5,861 bases of DNA from Bacteroidota bacterium (lineage in GTDB: Bacteria > Bacteroidota > Bacteroidia > Cytophagales > Cyclobacteriaceae): the NCBI GenBank assembly GCA_003242315.1, contig QGUY01000247.1, forward strand, positions 1-5,861, written 5' to 3'. A program made the position numbers and the translations under genes. Numbering within the stretch: the stretch's first letter is position 1; each line of letters begins with the position of its first letter. The notes beneath the pieces were generated by a model. It had not been told where the DNA came from. It worked only from the letters and a program-made list of their open reading frames with translations, and did no database searches. This document shows, piece after piece, positions 1-5,861 of the stretch.

Positions 1-369
1 AAAACGGCAAACGAAATTTAGTACGGTTTCGGGGGCTCGGAAATTGTTAAAAAGACCACTCCTGCTACGCTCAATATCGATGCACTGGAACCGACCGACG
101 TGCTGCAGATCGATAAGGACAGTCTTGATCGTCTCTATCGGCAGGTGCCACAAACCGAACGAATGTTCCGTATGATGCTCACGAACGCTTTCATTGCGCA
201 TCAGCAGCGAATAATTGACAACTTGTGCAAGCCGGCGGCGGATCGATACCTCGCATTCATCGAAAAGTATCGAAATATCAGTCAGCGTGTGCCACAGGCA
301 CAGATCGCGTCTTACCTGGGCATGACTCCTGAATTTCTCAGCCAGATCAGGAGAAACTTAATGCGGTAA
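1..369 (+). pseudogene. Crp/Fnr-family transcriptional regulator, 3' part, apparently frameshifted
   Basis: This is the C-terminal part of a cyclic-nucleotide-binding-fold regulator of the Bacteroidota Crp/Fnr type; its 5' end lies outside the window. From about position 46 the frame reads VKKTTPATLNIDALEPTDVL, the end of the sensory beta-roll. A long dimerisation helix follows, then an intact winged-helix HTH at about 283-366 (key stretch RVPQAQIASYLGMTPEFLSQ), ending in TAA at 367-369. That frame is closed upstream by TAG at 19-21. The frame starting at position 3 instead reads NGKRNLVRFRGLGNC and stops at 48-50; this resembles the family segment just before the conserved WW-x-x-D-x-x-SF stretch, which is missing. 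I infer a deletion of roughly 25-30 bases with loss of frame, or a sequencing error. A GTG at 100 could start an 89-residue DNA-binding fragment, but no ribosome-binding site supports it. The family assignment is firm; pseudogene status is an inference. Confidence 0.7.
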
Positions 370-379
370 AAGGGCACTT

Positions 380-407
380 CTTAAACTATCTTAAGGTCTT
401 TTCTTAA
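380..407 (+). repeat. Three CTTAA direct repeats upstream of the SnoaL-like gene
   Basis: CTTAA occurs at 380-384, 390-394 and 403-407, and the first and third copies extend to TTCTTAA (378-384, 401-407). The first two are 10 bases apart, one helical turn, a spacing typical of tandem half-sites of OmpR/PhoB-type response regulators. The similarity is one of shape only: no response regulator is encoded in the window and the region is AT-rich, so chance is possible. Confidence 0.3.
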
Positions 408-426
408 AAAGCTTCAATGCTTTCGC

Positions 427-445
427 AGATGTCTGCCCGACATCT
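427..445 (+). promoter_or_regulatory. Perfect 7+7 inverted repeat, possible operator or leader hairpin
   Basis: AGATGTC (427-433) and GACATCT (439-445) are exact reverse complements around a 5-base centre TGCCC. The dyad ends 15 bases before the likely ATG (461) of the SnoaL-like gene. No T-run follows, so it is a poor terminator for the regulator fragment upstream. Its position suits an operator or a hairpin in the messenger leader. CATCTTTG at 441-448 differs by one base from the Bacteroidota -7 element TAnnTTTG, but the matching -33 element is weak (TTTC at 421-424, with a short spacer), so I do not call a promoter. Confidence 0.4.
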
Positions 446-460
446 TTGCCGAAAAAAATT

Positions 461-814
461 ATGGAAGAGTTGAAGCGTAACATTACAGAGCTGAATGCAC
501 TCATCATCCAGGGACGGCCGATGGAAGCGTTTGAGAAGTTTTATCATGATGACGTGGTCATGCAGGAAAATGACAACGAGCCTACGGTGGGAAAAGCTGC
601 CAACCGGAAGCGGGAGGAGGAATTTTTTTCTGCTGTCACAGAATTTCGCAGGGAGGAAGTCCTCGACGTAGCCATTGGCGACAACGTCACGATGGTACGA
701 TGGGCGATGGACTTCACGCACAAGGATTGGGGCGATCGCAAGTACACTCAGGTGTCTGTTCAGCACTGGGCTGATGGAAAGATTATTCGGGAGCAGTTCT
801 TTTACGGGAACTGA
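461..814 (+). CDS. SnoaL-like / NTF2-fold family protein
   Basis: This small soluble protein of 117 residues has no signal peptide or membrane segment. It matches the SnoaL-like branch of the NTF2 superfamily, single-domain cone-shaped folds that bind small molecules or act as simple enzymes; the substrate is unknown here. Visible features are an N-terminal helix pair (residues 1-30), the stretch AFEKFYHDDVVMQEND (23-38), the loop PTVGKAANRKREEEFF (41-56), and C-terminal strands with VSVQHWADGKIIREQFFY (99-115). The length fits a complete single domain. I chose the ATG at 461; a TTG at 446 in the same frame adds five residues but overlaps the end of the dyad and is less likely. No clear Shine-Dalgarno sequence is present, as is usual in Bacteroidota. 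It lies 91 bases after the broken regulator and ends before a strong terminator, so it is either monocistronic or the last gene of a transcript that includes the regulator. The fold is fairly sure; the role is not known. Confidence 0.8.
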   Translation: MEELKRNITELNALIIQGRPMEAFEKFYHDDVVMQENDNEPTVGKAANRKREEEFFSAVTEFRREEVLDVAIGDNVTMVRWAMDFTHKDWGDRKYTQVSVQHWADGKIIREQFFYGN

Positions 815-840
815 GGTTAATGGGTCGTCCGTCCGATAGT

Positions 841-873
841 GGTCCGCCACCTTGGGGGCGGCGACCTTTTATT
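841..873 (+). terminator. Intrinsic terminator of the SnoaL-like gene
   Basis: GGTCCGCC (841-848) pairs with GGCGG (857-861) and ACC (864-866) across an 8-base loop, with a two-base bulge at 862-863; TTTTATT follows at 867-873. The hairpin lies 27 bases after the TGA at 812-814. Read on the minus strand the same hairpin is followed by ACTATCGG rather than T-residues, so it should work well only for plus-strand transcripts. Confidence 0.7.
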
Positions 874-895
874 GTTGCTACTACCTTTCGACCGC

Positions 896-3800
896 TTACT
901 TGACCCTACGCGCGCTGAGGGCCAACCCCTTGTGATAGACTGTCGGGAAAACCAGCAGTGTAAAGAGTGTCGCGGTGACCAGGCCACCTATGATTACTAC
1001 AGCCAGCGGTTTCTGACCTTCAGAACCGATTCCGGTACTCACTGCTGCGGGCACGAGTCCGATCGCCGCCATCAATGCGGTCATCACAACTGGTCGGGTC
1101 CTTATTTTCACTGCGTTGATGACGGCCTCACTGTAGTCTCTAACTACCTGGGTTTGTTTTTTGATTTCGGAGATGAGTATGACGCCATTCTGGACACAAA
1201 TACCGAACAAGGCGATGAATCCGACACCCGCAGAAATGCCGAAGTTGATCCCGGTAACGTGCAGAGCCAGAATCCCGCCAATCAATGCAAAGGGAACATT
1301 GATCAGGACGTATCCTGCATCTTTAACGTTGCCGAACATCATGAATAGCAACAGGAAAATCAACAGGAGGCTTAGAGGGACGACCCGCGTCAAGCGCTTG
1401 GTAGCCCGAACCTGGTTTTCAAATTCGCCAGTCCACCCAATGCTATATCCATCAGGGAGTATTATGTTGGCTTTAACGTTCCGTTGAGCTTCTTCAATGG
1501 TGCTTCCCAGGTCTCGTCCACGGACGGAGAATTTTACACCGATAAACCGCTTCGTGTTCTCACGATAGATGAACGCCGGTCCGGTTACCTTTTTTATGGT
1601 GGCGATTTCTTTTAAGGGTATGAGATTACCGGTAATGGTAGGGATCATCAACATGAGAATGTCGTCTTCTCTTTGTCGGTAATTCTTGTCATAGCGGATT
1701 CGGATGTCGAACTTCCTTTCACCTTCATATTTTTGCGTCGCGGTCTTTCCTCCAATTGCCATTTCGATTACGGCTTGTGCTTCTGCTTTGGTAATGCCGT
1801 ATATGGCCATTTTTTCTTCATCCAGGAGTATACTTATTTGTGGCTGTCCTATGTTCCTCAGAATTCCAACATCCTTTATGCCTGGTACGTCGATTATTTG
1901 TTCAACCACCTGGTCGGCAAGTTCATCGAGCTTGTTCAGGTCGTCGCCATAAATTTTCACTGCGTTTGAAGCGTTCATCCCGGCCACTGCCTCGGCGACA
2001 TTGTCGATAATGGGTTGCGAATAGTTGTAGTTGATGCCCTGATATTTCTTAAGACGGCCGTCCATCTCTTCGACGAGTTCATCCAACGAAATTTTTCTCG
2101 GCCACTCTTTTTTTGGTTTAAGGTTGACCTGCATTTGTACATAGTAGTAGCCGCTTGGATCGGTGCCGTCGTTACTCCTTCCGGTTTGTGAGAGTACGTC
2201 GTTCACTTCTGGAAAGTCGCGTATCTCTTTACGCAGAATGCTAACCATTTCTACTGTTTTTTGCAAAGTGTAGCTCATAGGCATCTTGGCTTCAACCCAC
2301 AGGGCGCCTTCATTCAACTGAGGTAAGAACTCTGTCCCGAGCCACCGGATCGACAGTACGCTGAGGACAGAGCAGGCGGCTGTAAACAGTATGGTTGTTC
2401 GCTTGTGTGTAAAGGTCCATGCAAAGCCCCTTGCAATGATCCTATTGATGAATCGCGTAAAGAAGGTCTGCTTCTCCGATACGTTTTTGTTAAGCAGTAT
2501 AGAGCTAAGGACCGGGACGAGGGTTAGGGTAAATATAAGAGCGCCCAACAAGGCAAATCCCAGAGTCCACGCCAGGGGGGAGAACATTTTTCCCTCTACC
2601 TTTTCAAAAGAGAAGATGGGAATCAATGCTGAGATGATGATCAGTTTGGAGAAGAAGATTGCTTTCCCCATCTGGGTGCCGGTGTTCCGTATGAGTCCTG
2701 GCTTTGCCAGTGCATTGAAGCGTTGCATGCCTATCTGGCGTGCCTTATGGTCAAGGGCGACAAAAACTCCCTCCACCATGACTACCGCGCCGTCTATGAT
2801 GATGCCAAAGTCAATAGCGCCGAGCGAAATAAGATTTGCACTCATTCCCTTTAGGTTGAGCATGAGGAACGCAAACAGCAAGGATAATGGAATGACCGCC
2901 GCAACGACTACAGTAGTGCGCCAATCTGCCATAAACAGAAATACAATAACCGTCACAAAGACCATTCCCTCTGCCAGATTGGTCAGTACTGTCTGGGTGC
3001 AATAGGCCATCAGGGTATCGCGGTCGTAGAATGTCTCGATTTTGACATCCCTCGGCAGGACCGACGTGTTGAGCTCATGGATTTTTTCCTTCACCCGTGC
3101 AAGGACTTCACTTGGATTTTCGCCTTTCCGCATGACGATAATGCCTTCGACTACATCGTCGTTGTCATTTAATCCTACCTGGCCAACTCGCGGTGTGCTG
3201 GACTCCTGCACGGTAGCCACGTCTCGTACGAGGATCGGGCTTCCATTAAAAATGTCGACAATGGTATTTTCTATATCTCGCAGGTTGTCCAGCAAGCCGA
3301 TACCGCGCACTACATACGCCTGATCATATTTCTCGATGACATCGCCGCCGACATTCAGGTTGGATTTGCTAACGGCTTCAAACAATTCCAGTGGCGTCAG
3401 ATCGAATTGCTGCAGCTTAACTGGGTCGACCGAGATCTCATAGATTTTTTCCTGGCCCCCAAAGGCGACGATGTCTGCTACGCCCGGAACACTTCGCAGT
3501 TCGCGGTCTATCGTCCAATTCTGGATAGTCAGGAGTTCCCGGGTATCACGATTCTCGCTCTGGAGAACGTAACGAAAGATTTCGCCCGTGGGCCCGTAAG
3601 GCGGTTGGACAACAGGTTCGACTTCTTCAGGCAGTGAAACATGCCGGAGCTGATTGTCTACCTGTTGACGCGCAAAGAAATCCTCCACATCATCTTCGAA
3701 GATTATCTTGACGACCGACAACCCAAACATGGTGATACTGCGTACGTTGGTCTTCCGCTGTACGCTGTTCATGGCGATCTCGATGGGTGTTGTGACAAAA

Positions 3801-3997
3801 CGCTCCACTTCCTCGGCGCTCCTGCCATTCCATTGCGTGACGATGATGATTTGCGTGTTAGTAACGTCAGGGAAGGCTTCTATCGGAATTTTGATGAAGC
3901 TGTAAAGGCCTGCAAGAGCAATGATTCCCACCCAGAATAAGGTGAAAAACTTATTCCTTAGAGAGAAGGAGATTATATTCCTGATAAACCTGTTCAC
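896..3997 (-). CDS. czcA: Heavy-metal efflux RND pump, CzcA type (divalent cations)
   Basis: This is the inner-membrane pump of a tripartite exporter, which uses the proton gradient to push metal ions through the adaptor and outer-membrane channel. At 1033 residues it has the usual full length. TM1 (about 16-34) is followed by a periplasmic pore domain (35-335), TM2-TM6 (about 338-502), TM7 (about 533-551), the second pore domain (552-868) and TM8-TM12 (about 872-1020). TM4 carries IDFGIIIDGAVVMVEG, with D396, D402 and E409 spaced as in the proton-relay residues D402, D408 and E415 of Cupriavidus CzcA; glycine replaces the asparagine often found after the glutamate. The three methionines that bind copper in CusA seem absent: the position equivalent to CusA M672 is isoleucine in YGITKAEAQ (733-741). 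This suggests Zn, Co, Ni or Cd, but the exact metal is inferred. The GTG at 3997 lies 10 bases after the adaptor stop and is the only sensible start, since TGA closes the frame at 4016-4018. It is the last gene of the operon. Confidence 0.95.
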   Translation of the reverse strand: MNRFIRNIISFSLRNKFFTLFWVGIIALAGLYSFIKIPIEAFPDVTNTQIIIVTQWNGRSAEEVERFVTTPIEIAMNSVQRKTNVRSITMFGLSVVKIIFEDDVEDFFARQQVDNQLRHVSLPEEVEPVVQPPYGPTGEIFRYVLQSENRDTRELLTIQNWTIDRELRSVPGVADIVAFGGQEKIYEISVDPVKLQQFDLTPLELFEAVSKSNLNVGGDVIEKYDQAYVVRGIGLLDNLRDIENTIVDIFNGSPILVRDVATVQESSTPRVGQVGLNDNDDVVEGIIVMRKGENPSEVLARVKEKIHELNTSVLPRDVKIETFYDRDTLMAYCTQTVLTNLAEGMVFVTVIVFLFMADWRTTVVVAAVIPLSLLFAFLMLNLKGMSANLISLGAIDFGIIIDGAVVMVEGVFVALDHKARQIGMQRFNALAKPGLIRNTGTQMGKAIFFSKLIIISALIPIFSFEKVEGKMFSPLAWTLGFALLGALIFTLTLVPVLSSILLNKNVSEKQTFFTRFINRIIARGFAWTFTHKRTTILFTAACSVLSVLSIRWLGTEFLPQLNEGALWVEAKMPMSYTLQKTVEMVSILRKEIRDFPEVNDVLSQTGRSNDGTDPSGYYYVQMQVNLKPKKEWPRKISLDELVEEMDGRLKKYQGINYNYSQPIIDNVAEAVAGMNASNAVKIYGDDLNKLDELADQVVEQIIDVPGIKDVGILRNIGQPQISILLDEEKMAIYGITKAEAQAVIEMAIGGKTATQKYEGERKFDIRIRYDKNYRQREDDILMLMIPTITGNLIPLKEIATIKKVTGPAFIYRENTKRFIGVKFSVRGRDLGSTIEEAQRNVKANIILPDGYSIGWTGEFENQVRATKRLTRVVPLSLLLIFLLLFMMFGNVKDAGYVLINVPFALIGGILALHVTGINFGISAGVGFIALFGICVQNGVILISEIKKQTQVVRDYSEAVINAVKIRTRPVVMTALMAAIGLVPAAVSTGIGSEGQKPLAVVIIGGLVTATLFTLLVFPTVYHKGLALSARRVK

Positions 3998-4007
3998 TGC
4001 GGTGGAT

Positions 4008-5096
4008 TTAGTCGTTCAGGGCGTCGTAAATGAGAATACCATTTTCGGCGATCACGGTCTCATTTTCATTTAGGCCTGTCAGGACATAGGTCTTGTCGCC
4101 TAGCTGTCGATAGATTTCGATCTCACGGGTCTCTATATTGTTTCTATCCTTAAAGACCATAACCCAATAATGGTTCTTATCGAAGATGACCGCGGACGAG
4201 GGGATCGTGATCATTTCTCTGTTCTCGGAGTAACGGACTGTCACGGTGCAGTTCATGTCGGGCTTTAGTTTGAAATCGTGATTATCCAGTGGCACCCGGA
4301 ACTTCATGGACTTGGTAGTGCCGTCAATTACATTGTATATTTTCTCGATCCTGCCTTTGTACTCGAGGTCTGGAAAAGCGAGCGTGTGCACTACCGCCTC
4401 ATAGTTTTCTTTGATATGAGATATATTGCTTTCATGGACGAAGGCCACCGCCCATATCTCGTTTGTGTTCGCTATGGAAAAGAGAGGCTCGTCTTCATGC
4501 GGTCTCAGTAGTTCATTGCTGTTTATTTTCTTTACAACTACAAAGCCGCTGATGGGTGCGGTTACTGGGAAGATTGAGCCCTTCTTGAAGTTATAAATGC
4601 CATAGATCTCATTTATTTTCGATAGCGTGGCGTTGGCCTTTTCCAGTTCTGCTTCGGCGAGTTTGACTTCCATTTCTGTGTTCAGCTTCGCAGCGAAAAG
4701 ATCTCTTGCTACCTGGAGGTTTTTTTCAGCGATAGTCACCTGGTTCACGGCATCAAGTCGTTCCTTTTCATAGGTGGCTACTTCGCTGCTCTGGATGGTG
4801 GCTAATACTTGTCCCTGTTTCACGTAATCGCCAAGCCCGACGTTTATGGTCTTTACGAGGCCGCCTACAGCTGAGAACACTTGCGCGGTTTTATTATTGT
4901 TTGCTTCCAGTTTCCCGAAAAAGCGGATCTCATTTTTTACGTCCTCTTTGCCGACGACGTGGAATTTGCATCGGTCCATCATGGCGTCAGTAATGACGAA
5001 TGCCTTGGCGTTTTCTTCCATTGGAGGATGGGTACAACTGTGAAGCGTGACAAATGCGGTTAGCAACGTAAAGACGTGAAGCAATTTGTTTTTCAT
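4008..5096 (-). CDS. czcB: Periplasmic adaptor (membrane fusion) lipoprotein of the metal RND pump, CzcB/CusB type
   Basis: This 362-residue adaptor bridges the RND pump and the outer-membrane channel in the periplasm. The N-terminus is a lipoprotein signal (K-rich start, hydrophobic residues 5-18, LHSC with C21 as the lipidated cysteine); the histidine before the serine makes the lipobox imperfect. The HlyD/CusB order follows: first lipoyl half with SAVGGLVKTINVGLGDYVKQ (about 75-94), alpha-helical hairpin (about 104-165), second lipoyl half with VTAPISGFVVVKKI (178-191), beta-barrel with the EIWAVAFVHESNI stretch (about 213-290), and a membrane-proximal domain with ITIPSSAVIF (296-305) through the C-terminus. 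There is no His-rich metal-binding extension, but C43 and H46 lie in MMDRCKFH near the mature N-terminus. The ATG at 5096 is two bases after the stop of the outer-membrane factor gene, and the pump gene starts 10 bases after this stop, indicating one transcript. The family is certain; czcB rather than cusB rests on the pump type. Confidence 0.92.
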   Translation of the reverse strand: MKNKLLHVFTLLTAFVTLHSCTHPPMEENAKAFVITDAMMDRCKFHVVGKEDVKNEIRFFGKLEANNNKTAQVFSAVGGLVKTINVGLGDYVKQGQVLATIQSSEVATYEKERLDAVNQVTIAEKNLQVARDLFAAKLNTEMEVKLAEAELEKANATLSKINEIYGIYNFKKGSIFPVTAPISGFVVVKKINSNELLRPHEDEPLFSIANTNEIWAVAFVHESNISHIKENYEAVVHTLAFPDLEYKGRIEKIYNVIDGTTKSMKFRVPLDNHDFKLKPDMNCTVTVRYSENREMITIPSSAVIFDKNHYWVMVFKDRNNIETREIEIYRQLGDKTYVLTGLNENETVIAENGILIYDALND

Positions 5097-5098
5097 TG

Positions 5099-5861
5099 TC
5101 AGAAGATATCTTTACCGGTTAAAAGATTGAGGCGTTCGGCTGAAATGACCAATTGTGTTTTTATCCGAGTCATTTCGGTGAGCACCTCATTGTATGCTTC
5201 GAAAAAGTCGATGAATTCGATAATCGATACGTTCCTTTTTTGAAAATTCTCGACCATACCTTTTACGGTAGTTTCAAAGTCTTCATTGTAGAGTGTCCTG
5301 ACCTTTTGGTATTCTGAAACGATTTGCGTGTAAAGCGCGAATGCACTTTGGATGCCGCTGGTGATCTCCATCCGCATGGCTTCGATGGCGTATTCGATTT
5401 CCTGGGCCTTGAAGTGCGAAGTCTTGATGTTGCCCTGGTTCCTGTTGCCTAACGGAAGTGGAATCGAAAGGCCTACGCTAATCTGATCCTCAAAAGCACC
5501 GCTACGCTGATCGTAGGCGGCGAAAAGGCTAATGTCAGGGATCGCAACACGCCGCTGATACGCGAGGTATTGCTGAGCAAGTATTCGGTTCTGGCCGAGA
5601 ATCAGGTACTCCGGACGGTGCTGCCATGCCTCTGCCTGAATTTCACTGAGCTGTCTTTCTTGTATGTATTTTTCTACTTCGTTTTCTGAGAATTGAAATT
5701 TGATGATGGCTGTGGTGCGGAGAAGCGTTTGCAGGCTGGTTTGGGTGTTAAAGAATTCTTCTAGAATTTCCGCCCGGTCATTATTTAGTTTCAGGTATGC
5801 GCCCTTCAAACGAACCACGTCCTTGAGGGGCGCGTGGCCTGTCTCTTTTAAACATTTCCAA
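5099..5861 (-). CDS. czcC: TolC/CzcC-type outer membrane factor, partial (5' end outside window)
   Basis: This is the outer-membrane channel subunit of the tripartite metal exporter, forming a trimeric beta-barrel and periplasmic alpha-tunnel. About 253 C-terminal residues are visible. The frame stays open to the right edge, and the residues before the GTG at 5818 (TGHAPLKDVVRLKG) continue the family pattern of a long helix, so that GTG is an internal valine. Family proteins run to roughly 400-430 residues, so about 40% is missing, including the signal peptide. Visible parts are long amphipathic helices, the second repeat's barrel strands around PDISLFAAYDQRSGAFEDQ and ISVGLSIPLPLGNRNQGN (the CzcC-like LPLxNRNQG motif), then the final helices with RNVSIIEFIDFFEAYNEV and the C-terminal SAERLNLLTGKDIF. 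TGA at 5099-5101 is followed two bases later by the adaptor ATG. The promoter and any metal sensor must lie to the right of the window. Confidence 0.9.
   Translation of the reverse strand, partial: WKCLKETGHAPLKDVVRLKGAYLKLNNDRAEILEEFFNTQTSLQTLLRTTAIIKFQFSENEVEKYIQERQLSEIQAEAWQHRPEYLILGQNRILAQQYLAYQRRVAIPDISLFAAYDQRSGAFEDQISVGLSIPLPLGNRNQGNIKTSHFKAQEIEYAIEAMRMEITSGIQSAFALYTQIVSEYQKVRTLYNEDFETTVKGMVENFQKRNVSIIEFIDFFEAYNEVLTEMTRIKTQLVISAERLNLLTGKDIF

Noticed and set aside
408..423. Small hairpin AAAGC-TTCAAT-GCTTT as a terminator for the regulator gene
   Set aside because: The stem has only five pairs, mostly A-T, and CGCAG rather than a T-run follows it.
446..448. TTG as the start of the SnoaL-like gene
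   Set aside because: An ATG in the same frame lies 15 bases downstream, and the TTG abuts the dyad with no ribosome-binding site; the five extra residues add nothing to the family match.
404..850. Open frame of 148 codons on the minus strand
   Set aside because: It is antisense to the SnoaL-like gene, which has clear family motifs on the other strand.
839..1348. Open frame of 169 codons on the plus strand overlapping the terminator
   Set aside because: It begins inside the terminator hairpin and runs antisense to the 3' end of the pump gene; the Cys/His-rich, low-complexity product looks like a reverse-strand artefact.
2391..3005. Long open frame of 204 codons on the plus strand
   Set aside because: It lies entirely antisense to the pump gene, its protein is rich in Arg, Met and Ser as expected of a shadow frame, and it resembles no family I know.
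5816..5818. GTG as the start of the outer-membrane factor gene
   Set aside because: The frame is open to the window edge, upstream residues keep the family pattern, and a start here would leave out the signal peptide and the first half of the protein.

Overview
The window looks like chromosomal DNA of a Bacteroidota bacterium. The Crp/Fnr-type regulator remnant, the small NTF2/SnoaL protein and the metal-efflux proteins all read like Bacteroidota versions of their families. Shine-Dalgarno sequences are absent before the starts, and one start is GTG, which fits that phylum. The genus cannot be fixed from the sequence alone.

Left part, plus strand (1-873): the 3' part of a Crp/Fnr-family regulator enters from the left edge. 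It appears broken, because the family-like reading runs in one frame up to about position 47 and in another frame from about 46 onward, with the motif normally between them missing. A 91-base gap follows, holding three CTTAA repeats, a weak small hairpin and a perfect 7+7 dyad. Next comes a 117-residue SnoaL-like (NTF2-fold) protein, closed by a good intrinsic terminator at 841-873.

Right part, minus strand (896-5861): a tightly packed tripartite heavy-metal efflux operon, read right to left. It encodes a TolC/CzcC-type outer membrane factor (5' end outside the window), a lipoprotein periplasmic adaptor (CzcB/CusB type) and a full-length 1033-residue RND pump (CzcA type). The gaps between them are 2 and 10 bases, so they are almost certainly co-transcribed. 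The pump carries the charged TM4 signature of divalent-cation pumps (D396, D402, E409) and appears to lack the copper/silver methionine triad. Zinc, cobalt, nickel or cadmium is therefore a better guess than copper or silver.

The two halves converge at 815-895. No metal sensor is visible next to the efflux operon, so its promoter and regulator should lie beyond the right edge. I see no undescribed system here. The points most worth checking are the damaged regulator, the dyad and repeats before the SnoaL gene, and the lack of a clear terminator for the efflux operon, which faces a gene on the other strand.
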